Positions 18,026-27,326 are shown, counted from the stretch's first letter. The stretch is DNA of 51,477 nt from Sphaerospermopsis aphanizomenoides BCCUSP55 (GCF_001586785.1 NZ_LUFH02000035.1:1-51477), one strand, 5' to 3'. Numbers and translations: made by a program. The notes: generated from the letters alone by a model not told the origin.

Positions 18026-19048
18026 TCAAAAAGGACGAATTTTTAAATCGTTATTGACAGTTTCAATGATTCTGGTATTCACATCATCAGGAATTTGTGT
18101 ATATCCTAATTCCTGATTAAATTTTTGCCCTTTAGTAAACAGCCATGTTAACAAATTTGTCGTTTTTGCTAGGGTATCAGAATCGCCATACTTTTGATGC
18201 ACTAGCAACCATGTTAAACTGACCAAAGGATAACCATTGTCTGGATCTTGGATATCTTCTGTTGTGAAATCATTTTTAAATTGGATATTTGCTAAGGCTT
18301 TCTGTGTCTCTTCTAAAGTTGGTTGCACATAATTACCGGCTTTATTTTGAATACTAGCAATGGAGAGATTAGCTCTCATAGCAACATTGGTTTGGACATA
18401 ACCAATAGCACCATCTGTTCTGCGTACTTCTCCAGCGATCGCACTATCTTGGTTGATAGCAGAAAATACCTGAAATCCCCAATCAGGTGTTCTACTGGCT
18501 AGTATTTTTCCTCCTGTAATTTTTTGCAAATATTTAGTCAAAATAAAATTTGTGCTGCAATTTTGGGCGCATACTACTACTTGAATTCTTTTATTAGGAA
18601 ATCGAGCATTAACCTGTTGCCAGTTAGTAATTTTACCTGTGAATATTTTTTCTAATTGTTCACGAGATAACTGGACATTGCTACTCACTTCTTTGAGGTG
18701 ATAAACGATAGCTAATGAACCTCCCCCCGTGGGTAACATCAGCAACCCATCTTCCATTTGATTAATTTCAATAGGAGTAGGAATTAAACTAGTAGCAGCA
18801 AAATCTACAGAGTTATTCATAAATAACCGAATACCACCACCACTACCAACGGCAGTATATTTAAACTTTTCACCTGTTTCTACTGTATATTCTTGGCTAT
18901 AACGTTCTATCAGTGGTTGAGCAAAAGAATCACCAGCACCTCTTAATAATTGGGCAAAAGCAGCATTAGTAGTATAAACAATTGTGGATGCACTTACTAA
19001 TGTGGCAGTTAAAATTTTATGATATTTGCTAAATGTGAATGTTTTCAT
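18026..19048 (-). CDS. PstS-like periplasmic binding protein with degenerate phosphate site
   Basis: The 340-residue protein has a signal peptide (about 1-32) and the overall PstS fold: LLRGAGDSFAQPLIERY, KYTAVGSGGGIRLF, LPTGGGSLAIVYHL, LSREQLEKIFTGKITNWQQVN and GAIGYVQTNVA. However, the loop that is RSDGSGTT in phosphate binders is CAQNCSTN here (160-167), and VDFGASD is VDFAATS (81-87). Residues that normally contact phosphate are therefore replaced, and two Cys could pair. It may bind another ligand or act as a sensor. No pst permease genes are near; the neighbours are an outer-membrane porin and an MscS channel. Confidence 0.75.
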   Translation of the reverse strand: MKTFTFSKYHKILTATLVSASTIVYTTNAAFAQLLRGAGDSFAQPLIERYSQEYTVETGEKFKYTAVGSGGGIRLFMNNSVDFAATSLIPTPIEINQMEDGLLMLPTGGGSLAIVYHLKEVSSNVQLSREQLEKIFTGKITNWQQVNARFPNKRIQVVVCAQNCSTNFILTKYLQKITGGKILASRTPDWGFQVFSAINQDSAIAGEVRRTDGAIGYVQTNVAMRANLSIASIQNKAGNYVQPTLEETQKALANIQFKNDFTTEDIQDPDNGYPLVSLTWLLVHQKYGDSDTLAKTTNLLTWLFTKGQKFNQELGYTQIPDDVNTRIIETVNNDLKIRPF

Positions 19049-19096
19049 ATTTGAATACTAATCAAGACGGATTTAATCAGTAAATATTAGGGAAAA

Positions 19097-20680
19097 TTAA
19101 TCTTCGTTTCTACCAGTGGTAGCAGGAATGAGAATACCTTCCTTTAAGAAAGTATGCATATAAATCTTACGGAGAACACGCTGGATATGAATATGTTTTC
19201 CTGGCTTTACTTTTGTCAATGTTCGCAATAACAAGTGAGATTCACCAAGACTTTCCACACCATCTACTAAAGTAGGTTCAAGTACATCTGGCTCATTTGT
19301 TTTTAATAGCTGTCCTATTTCTTCAATCACTTGATATATATGAGCTAAATTGGAATTTAATGGTACATCAACTTCTACTACTGCAAATATGTATTGTTTA
19401 GAGTAATTAGTAATTGAACCAATATCTCCATTACGAATAATATGTAATTGACCATTGGGATGTCTGATGCGGGTGGTTCTCAGTTCAATTGCCTCAACAG
19501 TACCCTCTACTGTTTTCTCTTCAGCTTTCCCAGCTTCAATATAATCACCTACCAAATAGTAGTTTTCAAAGAGAATAAAAAAGCCACAAACTATATCATT
19601 AATTAGTGTTTGTGCGCCTAAACCCACAGCGATACCCACAATACCAGCACCAGCTAAGATAGGAGTAGGATTAATATCAAGAATATAGAGGATAGAAACC
19701 GCAACACTAAAGTAAATTAAATATTGCAACAAACTACGAAACAAAGGAATCAAAGTTAAACGTCTACTTCTTTGGGTTTCCGTCAAATTCTGGTCTTTGA
19801 ATAGCACCTCCTCTAATAGTAAATAAATCACCTCAAACATCACACGACTCATGAAAATGATGCCGATGATTTTGATAATTTTTAAACCAAAGGTAGCCAG
19901 TTTAGCTATTAACTGTACCTGCTGAACTACCAATGTTACTGTACAGACGTAAATCACAAATTCCAAACACCGTTTCAAAAAAGGGATCAGGTGTTGGAGG
20001 CGATCATAAAATCTCAACAGGTTATCAGGACTGGAGTATCTGACACTGAGAGCATCTAAAGTATCAACAATCGCAGCTACTGCTTTGAGAATTAGTAATC
20101 CGACAGCAACAATCAGATAGATTCTTAGTGCAATGTACAAATATTCTGAAGCTACTGTTGGTAATTTGAGAAACTGGGTACAAGCAATTAGAACCCATAA
20201 CCAAATTCCACCTCTAATTCTTTGATGGAGGGCGTGAAAGAAAGCATCAATACTTTCATCATCGGCGGTGTTATCGTCTAAATTTTTGGCACGATTTCTC
20301 GCAAGATTTAGCCAATATTTAATCAATTTTATAGCAAATGTGGCTGTAATTATAGCACCAATACTTTGAGCAATACCAATTCCTAATGCCAGCCAAAATC
20401 CTGATGGAATACGACGAATCAGGGCGATTGTATATTGTTGAATGTCTTCACCCCGATAGATGAGCAAACCATTAGCACCGACAATAAAGATGCACAATAC
20501 TATGCAAATAAGTAATAACAAGCCAGTAATATTGCGGCGTAGTATTTTGATTTTTAGATCGTCGCCCTTCAATATTGATAATCTCATCAATAGCTTAAAT
20601 AACTTACCTACAAGCCATCTTAATAAAATAAAAACAAGGATTACAAGACCGACTTCAGCCAAGATAATTAATATGTTCAT
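19097..20680 (-). CDS. MscS family mechanosensitive channel (large form)
   Basis: The 527-residue membrane protein has six or more N-terminal hydrophobic segments. The MscS core begins near residue 345 with the pore helix PTPILAGAGIVGIAVGLGAQTLINDIVCGFFILFENYYLVGDYIEAG. It continues into the beta domain VEGTVEAIELRTTRIRHPNGQLHIIRNGDIGSITNYSK and a C-terminal alpha/beta part. MscS channels open under membrane tension to release solutes during osmotic downshift. The extended N-terminus is typical of YbiO/MscM-like members. A second MscS gene lies 0.9 kb further along on the same strand. Confidence 0.9.
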   Translation of the reverse strand: MNILIILAEVGLVILVFILLRWLVGKLFKLLMRLSILKGDDLKIKILRRNITGLLLLICIVLCIFIVGANGLLIYRGEDIQQYTIALIRRIPSGFWLALGIGIAQSIGAIITATFAIKLIKYWLNLARNRAKNLDDNTADDESIDAFFHALHQRIRGGIWLWVLIACTQFLKLPTVASEYLYIALRIYLIVAVGLLILKAVAAIVDTLDALSVRYSSPDNLLRFYDRLQHLIPFLKRCLEFVIYVCTVTLVVQQVQLIAKLATFGLKIIKIIGIIFMSRVMFEVIYLLLEEVLFKDQNLTETQRSRRLTLIPLFRSLLQYLIYFSVAVSILYILDINPTPILAGAGIVGIAVGLGAQTLINDIVCGFFILFENYYLVGDYIEAGKAEEKTVEGTVEAIELRTTRIRHPNGQLHIIRNGDIGSITNYSKQYIFAVVEVDVPLNSNLAHIYQVIEEIGQLLKTNEPDVLEPTLVDGVESLGESHLLLRTLTKVKPGKHIHIQRVLRKIYMHTFLKEGILIPATTGRNED

Positions 20681-20934
20681 AGTTAGTTAATGGGTATAAA
20701 AGTTAATCAGATTGGATAATTTTATGTGAGGCTGCACAGAATCCAAAAATCTATTGATTGATCCATTTTTATCTGTGTTCATCCGCATTGATTTATTCTG
20801 GATATTTGATTCTATGCAACTGCTTATGAATTTGGGATTTACTAAATCAGTAATAATTCATTCCCAAATCTAAAATTATCTGGTTTTACATCTCCACTTC
20901 ACCCTTAAAAGCAGTTATCAGTTCTCAGCATTCT

Positions 20935-21483
20935 CTAACTCAGATTAAGTTTTTTTCTGTAAATAATAACTTTATTCCCATCAGCAGCAACTTCCACCCA
21001 AAAATCTTGAATTACAAATTGATAGTAAAATTCCCCTAATCGTGTACTGCGCCAAATGCTGATCAATTGCTCATTTGCAACCCATTTTTTAAAAGCTTTA
21101 ATAGCAATTTCTGGTACTGCACTGGAGTCTATTTGCTCATCGACTTGGACAATAGTTCCACTGGGAGTAACTTGTGTTTCTACTTCAAACCCTTGTTGGT
21201 TTTTACCTCTGAGTATGTAGATTAAAGAACCATCTGACTTGAGTTCAATTCTGGCTTGGTTAAATTGGGCATTGGTCACTGTTTTGGCAGCAGACATAGC
21301 TATAAGTGACACTTCTTCAAGGGGGATTTTTCTGACTATTCCACCTAGATTTTGGGCTATTAATATGTTGCCATGGTCACTGAAAGATTGAGCCTGAACA
21401 TTACAGGGATAAATAGAGGATGCAAAAACAGTTATACCTGTAATAATGAATAGTTTTTGCCAATTTTTTGTAGGCAGCATCAT
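20935..21483 (-). CDS. secreted protein with PepSY-like repeat
   Basis: The 182-residue protein has a signal peptide (NWQKLFIITGITVFASSIYPCNVQA, about 7-31). The mature part has a PepSY-like pattern: helix LEEVSLIAMSAAKTVTNAQFNQARIELKSDGSLIYILRGKNQQGFEVETQVTPSGTIVQVDEQID, then AVPEIAIKAFKKWVANEQLISIWRSTRLGEFYYQFVIQDFWVEVAADG, i.e. two helix-plus-hairpin units. PepSY domains occur in protease propeptides and secreted regulators. It lies between two MscS genes on the same strand, which suggests, without proving, an envelope role. Confidence 0.6.
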   Translation of the reverse strand: MMLPTKNWQKLFIITGITVFASSIYPCNVQAQSFSDHGNILIAQNLGGIVRKIPLEEVSLIAMSAAKTVTNAQFNQARIELKSDGSLIYILRGKNQQGFEVETQVTPSGTIVQVDEQIDSSAVPEIAIKAFKKWVANEQLISIWRSTRLGEFYYQFVIQDFWVEVAADGNKVIIYRKKLNLS

Positions 21484-21553
21484 GATTTTTTAGTATTTAT
21501 ATTTTGGAGGTTGATTTCTTGATATTGAATGGTTTTAATTTGGACATTTTTTT

Positions 21554-22669
21554 TCAATTGTTGATGTTTTTCATCGGTTTATATTTTTCTGGTTCTGTTC
21601 TGAGGTCTACATACAGGAAATCAATTCCTTCTTGTTCTAATAGTTCTAAAATGGCTAAATTTAAGTTCTTTTCAGCATCAAAGTAGAGATTATCATCATT
21701 CACAAATGCCATGATTTCAATCACACGGGCATTCTGTTCAATTTTTTTGAAGCGCACTGTACAGGAGGGAGAACAACCAGGAATAGATTTTGGCATTTGT
21801 TGAATAGCATCACAAATTCTCGCGGTTTGTTGTGAGGAAATACCGTCTATTTTGAGAATTAAATTCAGTCCCCACTTTAATTCTTCCCCTGGATTTTGTG
21901 ACCAATTTTCCACAATTCCAGAAATCATTTTTGAATTGGGCATTTTCATGATAGAACCCCACTTAGCTAGATGCAGTGTGGTAGTTCTAAATCCAATATT
22001 GAGAATCTGTACAAAACCGTCTATTCCTGCTATTCCCACCCAATCACCTTCTCGATAAAGATTATCGGAGTAGATAATAATCGTACAAAACCAGTCATAA
22101 ACAATGTCTTTGAACAGTAAACCTAATGTGATACCGGCACCACCAAGTAACCCAACCAGCGCAGCCGCAGATTGTCCTAAAAATATTTCGCTGATTTTAA
22201 TTGTTAATATAATAATTGCCGCTGATTGAAAAATCTTCGGCATCAAAGGTCTGAGTAATTCATCAAGCTCAGTTTCGGTTTGCAGTACCAAATTAGCAAT
22301 TAATTGCCCTAAAATTGAAGAACTACGATAAACTACATAAGCAACTATGAAGATAACTATTAAATTGAGACATCTGCTAATTGTCTCGCTTAACTGAGAG
22401 CCTAAGTTATCTGCAAGAATTTCCTTACACAGCCAAAATCCACCAATGAGAATTAGCCAATTTATAGCTGGCTTAATAATAGCAATTAATTCATCATCAA
22501 GGGTAGTCTCTGTTTTGCTTGTGAACTTTTCAATGGTTTTAATAATAACTGCCAAAACAAAACGCCTTAATGTCTGTGTCAACGTTAGAATTACGAGAAC
22601 AGCAGCAATTTTAGCAATGGGAATATTGGAATAATTGATCTTTTGTATCGCGTTCCAGATAGCTTCCAT
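21554..22669 (-). CDS. MscS family mechanosensitive channel (small form)
   Basis: The 371-residue protein has four N-terminal membrane segments, then the MscS pore helix QSAAALVGLLGGAGITLGLLFKDIVYDWFCTIIIYSDNLYREGDWVGIAGIDG and a beta domain ending IMKMPNSKMISGIVENWSQ. Compared with the 527-residue paralogue it lacks the longer N-terminal extension, and the pore helix carries different glycine and alanine spacing, so the two are not recent duplicates. Together they probably provide graded responses to turgor change. Confidence 0.88.
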   Translation of the reverse strand: MEAIWNAIQKINYSNIPIAKIAAVLVILTLTQTLRRFVLAVIIKTIEKFTSKTETTLDDELIAIIKPAINWLILIGGFWLCKEILADNLGSQLSETISRCLNLIVIFIVAYVVYRSSSILGQLIANLVLQTETELDELLRPLMPKIFQSAAIIILTIKISEIFLGQSAAALVGLLGGAGITLGLLFKDIVYDWFCTIIIYSDNLYREGDWVGIAGIDGFVQILNIGFRTTTLHLAKWGSIMKMPNSKMISGIVENWSQNPGEELKWGLNLILKIDGISSQQTARICDAIQQMPKSIPGCSPSCTVRFKKIEQNARVIEIMAFVNDDNLYFDAEKNLNLAILELLEQEGIDFLYVDLRTEPEKYKPMKNINN

Positions 22670-22780
22670 ATTTACCTTGTTAGAGCTTGAAGTCTGTTGA
22701 TTTTATATCATGGAAAAATTATCAACATTCAGAATTTTACAAGTGTGTTAACTTTTGAATTCCGAATGCTGATATAAAAA

Positions 22781-23758
22781 TTATTCAACTTGACAAAGAA
22801 TCAATCCAAACCACCCTTTTTCATCTGTCCAAGTGTTTACAGTTTTTAATCCTTTGCTTTCCATTTGTTTTGACATAGTTGCCAAATCAAATTTACGAGA
22901 AATTTCTGTTAAAATACTTTCTCCGGCTTCAAAAAACACCTTTAAATCCAAAGCTTTCAAAGATACCCAATGGCTTTTTTGACAATGTAAATACATCTCG
23001 ATTTGCTTGTCAACTTCATTGTAAATCGCTTGGTGTCTAAATAAATTGATATCAAAATCACCTTGAAAACGCCAATTGAGATGAGAAAGCATATTCAAAT
23101 TAAAAGCAGCAGTTACATCTTGACTATCGTTATAAGCCGCTTCTAAAATATTCTTGGGTTTTTGTAAATCTACACCCAGTAAAAAGTAATCTCCTGGTTG
23201 TAAAGTCCGAGAAACTTGATTTAAGAAACTATCACATTCTTCTGGGTTAAAATTCCCTAGAGAACTTCCCAAAAAAAACAACATCCGCGACTGTAAATAA
23301 TTCGATTCCAGATGCACTAAAGCTTGTTCATAAGTTCCCAATAATCCATGAATTGAAAAATCAGGATATTTTTCTTGTAACTGCAAAACACTAGTTTTGA
23401 GAATACCTCCACTCACATCAATAGGAAGATATCTACAAGCATCAGCTTTTTTTTGATAAGCATCTAATAAAAATTGAGTTTTAGTAGAACTACCACTACC
23501 TAATTCTATCAACTCGCAACAATTTGTAATTTCGGCAATTTCATCAGCATATTGTTGTAAAATCCCAGCTTCTGTCCGAGTCGGATAATATTCTGGTAAC
23601 TCACAAATTTTTTCAAATAGTAGAGAACCATGATCATCATAAAAATATTTAGGAGATAAAGTTTTGGGATTTTTACCCAATCCCTGAATCACATCTTTTC
23701 CATCAATACTTAACTCTTGATAATGATGATCTAAAACTGTTAAAGGTAGAGCAACCAT
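22781..23758 (-). CDS. egtD: L-histidine N-alpha-methyltransferase (EgtD)
   Basis: EgtD trimethylates histidine to hercynine with three S-adenosylmethionine, the first step of ergothioneine synthesis. The 325-residue length is normal. Family marks include PKTLSPKYFYDDHGSLLFEKICELPEYYPTRTEAGIL at the N-terminus, the SAM site LIELGSGSSTKTQFLLDA (about 83-100), YLPIDVSGGIL, FLGSSLGNFNPEECDSFL and YFLLGVDLQKP, plus the late MYLHCQKSHWVSL. It lies 39 bases downstream of the egtB-like gene on the same strand, so the pair is an operon. Confidence 0.92.
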   Translation of the reverse strand: MVALPLTVLDHHYQELSIDGKDVIQGLGKNPKTLSPKYFYDDHGSLLFEKICELPEYYPTRTEAGILQQYADEIAEITNCCELIELGSGSSTKTQFLLDAYQKKADACRYLPIDVSGGILKTSVLQLQEKYPDFSIHGLLGTYEQALVHLESNYLQSRMLFFLGSSLGNFNPEECDSFLNQVSRTLQPGDYFLLGVDLQKPKNILEAAYNDSQDVTAAFNLNMLSHLNWRFQGDFDINLFRHQAIYNEVDKQIEMYLHCQKSHWVSLKALDLKVFFEAGESILTEISRKFDLATMSKQMESKGLKTVNTWTDEKGWFGLILCQVE

Positions 23759-23797
23759 TTTCTAAATCCTCGTAATAATCCTGAATTAAAAAAGTAT

Positions 23798-25147
23798 TTA
23801 CTGCAAATCTTTAGCTATTCTAAACCCAACGTGCTGATAGAAATAGGGACGAAACCAATTACGATAACAAGGTAATGCCATTGTACCATTTGTAGCCCAA
23901 GAACCACCCAGCATCATCTGATGTTTATGATCAAAAAAAGGCGCAGATTGATCTTCATAAAGATAATGTGTTTTAAATCCTGGTAAGGAGTAAAATGCTT
24001 CTCCTAACCATTCCCAAACATTACCTCGTAAATCAGCAAGTCCAGATTGATGATTTTCTGAAAACATTCCCACGGGAGAAGGAGAAATAAATTGTAAATT
24101 GAGATTGTAGTTATTTTCTAAACTGCTTTGTTCAGAAAATTGTAAAGCTTGATTCCATTCTGCTTCCGTCATTAAACGAGTTCCTTCACCTTGCCATTGA
24201 CAGTAAGCCATTGCTTCATAATAGTTGACTTCTACTGGCCAATCTAAAGGTAAATCTATCTCATCAAATGTGGCTCGATAACGGTAATTATTTTGTAGGG
24301 GTATCCAGAATTTTGGATGTTGAATATTGTGGAGTTGTTTCCATTTCCAAGATTCACTACTCCAATAATCGGAATTTTCATAGCCACCAGCTTGCACAAA
24401 TTCTAAAAATTCACCATTGGTGATCAAATTCTGACTTGCTAAAAATGGTTTAACTTCTACTTCAAGACAACCATATTCGCTATCCCAACCGAAAGTTAAA
24501 TCATCTTGGTGTTTTCCTAATTTAACCATACCTCCTGGAATTGACCGCATTTCATTAGGAGGATTTTTTCCATTGGTAGGAGCATAATTCCATCCTTGGG
24601 GACACTTTAATCTATCAACTGGCAATTGACGCAGTAGCATAGATGAAGTTTCAAAATGAATGCGACTGTGTTCTATACCCATCAATAAAGCCCAGAGAGG
24701 ATCTTGTTGATTAATAGGCAAATTTAAGGTCGTATTCTCGATAACTGTGGTAATTTCTGTTCTGGCTTTGTCTCGATATTGCCAAACTTTTTCTACATCT
24801 GGCCAGATGATATCTTTTGTCGCTGACTCTAGTTCTGCTGGTGTTTCTGGATCAACTCCGACTTCAAAGAGAATTTCGTATTGGGGATTAATGCGATGTT
24901 CTAATAAACCAACACGAATTAATTTATTGATGTAAAAAACAGCCGAGTGACCAAGATAAAAAATTAATCTGTTTCTTAACGGGTCAGGACTGTAGTAAAA
25001 TACATCTTCGCTAACTAAGCTTTTCAGCAGTGTTGTTTCTAGTTCCCAGGAATTGTCAAAATAATTGAGTAGGGTTTGGGAACTACAACAATCAAGTTTA
25101 GGAACTTGAATAGATGCGATTTTCTTAGTTTTGGTAATTGTTTGCAT
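23798..25147 (-). CDS. egtB: iron-dependent sulfoxide synthase of OvoA-like type, probable EgtB of the ergothioneine pathway
   Basis: I choose the ATG at 25147 (449 residues); a TTG eight codons upstream is possible. The N-terminal DinB-like domain supplies the three iron ligands: His67 in YLGHSAVFYINK, and His160 and His164 in GIEHSRIHFETS. A formylglycine-enzyme-like C-terminal domain follows (VKLGKHQDDLTFGWDSEYG; RGNVWEWLGEAF; MMLGGSWATNGT). The wording of these blocks (HxAVFYINK, HRINPQYEILFEVGVD, WNYAPTNGKNPPNEM, FDHKHQMMLGGS, YFYQHVGFR) is that of OvoA, the ovothiol enzyme, rather than actinobacterial EgtB, but OvoA's C-terminal methyltransferase domain is absent. Being next to egtD, it most likely couples hercynine to cysteine; cyanobacterial OvoA-derived EgtBs are known. 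Confidence 0.85.
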   Translation of the reverse strand: MQTITKTKKIASIQVPKLDCCSSQTLLNYFDNSWELETTLLKSLVSEDVFYYSPDPLRNRLIFYLGHSAVFYINKLIRVGLLEHRINPQYEILFEVGVDPETPAELESATKDIIWPDVEKVWQYRDKARTEITTVIENTTLNLPINQQDPLWALLMGIEHSRIHFETSSMLLRQLPVDRLKCPQGWNYAPTNGKNPPNEMRSIPGGMVKLGKHQDDLTFGWDSEYGCLEVEVKPFLASQNLITNGEFLEFVQAGGYENSDYWSSESWKWKQLHNIQHPKFWIPLQNNYRYRATFDEIDLPLDWPVEVNYYEAMAYCQWQGEGTRLMTEAEWNQALQFSEQSSLENNYNLNLQFISPSPVGMFSENHQSGLADLRGNVWEWLGEAFYSLPGFKTHYLYEDQSAPFFDHKHQMMLGGSWATNGTMALPCYRNWFRPYFYQHVGFRIAKDLQ

Positions 25148-25412
25148 GATTATGATATAAAGTCCTACCAAGATAAAATTGCCTATGGTTTAAGCCCAGC
25201 TACACTGTTGGCGCTGCGCTACTTTCATAAGCTGCTTTGAGTCTTTGAAAATTTTTATTCTCCATATTTTTAAATACCCTACTTTGGTGCAGGATTTTCA
25301 AATTTAACTAAAAATTAACTATTTTGACAGATTGACCAAATACAAGTAACATGGTATTCCCATTAGATTGATCAACTATCTAAGCAAGAAATAGGGAAAG
25401 AATTATGCTGGA

Positions 25413-25568
25413 TATATAGGAATCCTATTTGATTATTGATAGCGTAGCGTGGTGTAAGCCATACAAAACTCCGTACATCCAACTCCTCTAAAACCCTATT
25501 CCCTATTCCCTATTCCCTATTCCCTGCCTACACAAACCAATTCAAAAACCAAACCGGATTCCTATATA
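25413..25568. mobile_element. MITE-like element with ~22-bp terminal inverted repeats
   Basis: The left end TATATAGGAATCC (25413-25425) continues TATTTGATT. The right end, read on the other strand, is TATATAGGAATCCGGTTTGGTT (complement of 25547-25568), so about 19 of 22 bases match. The interior (~110 bases) has no coding capacity, a fragment GATAGCGTAGCGTGGTGTAAGCC, and five CCCTATT heptamers (25493-25528). The size and structure fit a non-autonomous miniature transposable element. No target-site duplication beyond TA is evident. Confidence 0.6.
25493..25528. repeat. CCCTATT heptamer array inside the MITE-like element
   Basis: Five head-to-tail CCCTATT units lie inside the inverted-repeat element at 25413-25568. 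Confidence 0.85.
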
Positions 25569-25764
25569 CGTAATTAGTTCAAGAATCAAATCAGATTTAT
25601 CTATATATTTATTTGTATAACAAATACTTTATTTTTCTCTGGTCATATAGTATTCTCTCTAATTTGGACTTAATAAATTTGATGTCTACAAAGAAAAAAA
25701 ATAGATCCCTGATGTCTCAAAGAATTCGGAGATCTAATTCTATTTGATTGTGTTTCACCAACCT

Positions 25765-26952
25765 CTAGAACATTTGTCCTCTGCGTCCGTTCCCCGGTTG
25801 GGTTCTTCGTAAAGGTACGACTTCAGCTTCACTACTTTCTCTGGCTACCCGAATCAATAACGCAGAAGCCACTAAACTAGCAATCATAGAATTACCACCA
25901 TAACTAAACATGGGTAAAGGTAAACCTGTCGTTGGTAGCGCCCCTGTAGCCACACCAATATGCAATAATGATTGTCCAACCATGACCACAGTTACACCAA
26001 TAGCCACTAATTGGGCAGTGGGATTTTTTGCTTTCAGGGCGATAATTAATCCTAATGTAGCGAAGGTAGCTAAAAGTAATAACAGCAACATCCCGCCAAT
26101 AAAACCAAATTCTTCAGCGAAGACTGCAAAGATAAAATCAGTATCTTGAATAGGCAGATAAAATAACTTTTGTTGAGAAAGACCAAATCCAGCCCCCCAA
26201 GTTTTACCTGAACCTACGGCAAGTAAACTTTGTACTAACTGATAGCCATCTCCTGTCGCATCAGCCCAAGGATTGAGAAAAGACATTACCCGTCGGCGTT
26301 GATATTCTTTAATACTGATACTGAGTAGAGCTAATAACATTCCCCCTATGGCTGTTCCTCCTAAGTATTTATATGGTAATCCGGCGGCGAGGGCAATAAA
26401 CCAAATAGTCATTCCGCAGAGTGCAGTGGTACTAAGATTAGGTTGGGCTAAAATTCCTAACAGGACAAGACAGAAAACACCCAACCAAGACAGACGCACA
26501 CCCCAAGAGAGTTTTTCCCATTGACCAAATAATCGCGCACTTTGCAATACTAAAAAGGGTTTAATTAATTCCGATGGTTGAATAGGAATAGGGCCTAAAG
26601 CTATCCACCTAGCAGCATCAAAGGCTTTTCGACCTAATCCTGGTACGAGGGTAAGAAAAATTAACATCAGAAAAAACATCAAAAACCAGTGAGATACCCC
26701 CAAAATTTTTCGCAAAGGTAGATTCACAATGATATTAAAGATAATCAGGGAAACGAAAACCCACATAATTTGCCGCTTAAAATAGTAGAGTCCATCACCC
26801 TGACGTTCATCAGCTACTGCATAAGAAGCTGAGAACAGAATGATTAAGCCGATAAACAACCAAACATAAGTTAACCAGCGCAGCAAACGTGCTTCTAAAG
26901 CCCAGCTAGAAACGGAATTATCAAAAATAGGGATTAATTGACGTAAGTTCAC
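25765..26952 (-). CDS. ftsW: FtsW/RodA/SpoVE family peptidoglycan glycosyltransferase, probable FtsW
   Basis: This SEDS-family membrane protein of 395 residues has about ten membrane segments. Diagnostic stretches are GLYYFKRQIMW, ARWIALGPIPIQPSELIKP (containing the conserved basic and acidic pocket), LSTTALCGMTIWFIAL, LPIQDTDFIFAVFAEEFGFIGG and LPTTGLPLPMFSYGGNSM. SEDS proteins polymerise lipid II into glycan strands; FtsW acts at the division septum and RodA in the side wall. The short N-terminus and loop motifs look more like FtsW, but no division gene is adjacent to confirm it. Confidence 0.85.
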   Translation of the reverse strand: MNLRQLIPIFDNSVSSWALEARLLRWLTYVWLFIGLIILFSASYAVADERQGDGLYYFKRQIMWVFVSLIIFNIIVNLPLRKILGVSHWFLMFFLMLIFLTLVPGLGRKAFDAARWIALGPIPIQPSELIKPFLVLQSARLFGQWEKLSWGVRLSWLGVFCLVLLGILAQPNLSTTALCGMTIWFIALAAGLPYKYLGGTAIGGMLLALLSISIKEYQRRRVMSFLNPWADATGDGYQLVQSLLAVGSGKTWGAGFGLSQQKLFYLPIQDTDFIFAVFAEEFGFIGGMLLLLLLATFATLGLIIALKAKNPTAQLVAIGVTVVMVGQSLLHIGVATGALPTTGLPLPMFSYGGNSMIASLVASALLIRVARESSEAEVVPLRRTQPGNGRRGQMF

Positions 26953-27175
26953 GATGTATTACAGATGTAGAAACATTCAGTTATTTTAGGTTTTTCAGCT
27001 TCATTTAGTTTAAGATCATAAAAATTATGATGGCGTACCCGCCCGCCGTCAGCATCGCTTCATTAAATTGTCTGATTAAATACTTATACCAATTCTGTAT
27101 AAAGATGCGCCACATTCAAGAATTAACTAACCGCAAAGGACGCAAAGTACACAAAGAAAGAAGGAAAGAAGATAT

Positions 27176-27326
27176 AGGACTTACGCAGAAAAACGAAAAA
27201 TAAAGGGTTTTGATAAAGGAGTAAAGTGATGGAAAAATTAAGGTCGAGCAGAGGAAAACCCCTACACCCTTACACCCTTACACCCTTACACCCAGTCGTC
27301 ACAGATAACTTCTGTGCGTAAGTCCT
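27176..27326. mobile_element. MITE-like element with AGGACTTACGCA inverted ends
   Basis: AGGACTTACGCAGAA (27176-27190) is matched in inverted orientation by TTCTGTGCGTAAGTCCT (27310-27326), a 12-base perfect end plus an imperfect extension. The ~120-base interior encodes nothing and contains a CCCTTACA-type array (27261-27293). This terminal sequence is, to my knowledge, a frequent dispersed repeat in Nostoc/Anabaena genomes. It ends 79 bases before the cyclase start, so it could supply or alter promoter sequence. Confidence 0.6.
27261..27293. repeat. CCCTTACA tandem repeat inside the MITE-like element
   Basis: Four units of about eight bases (CCCTTACA) lie between the inverted ends of the element at 27176-27326. 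Confidence 0.8.

Larger units (their letters stand above)
25172..25764. other. gene-free gap with a MITE-like element
   Basis: No gene is seen in these ~590 bases between egtB and ftsW. They contain a GC-richer dispersed-repeat fragment (GGCGCTGCGCTAC, 25210-25222), the MITE-like element at 25413-25568 described separately, and AT-rich sequence on either side. Confidence 0.55.
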
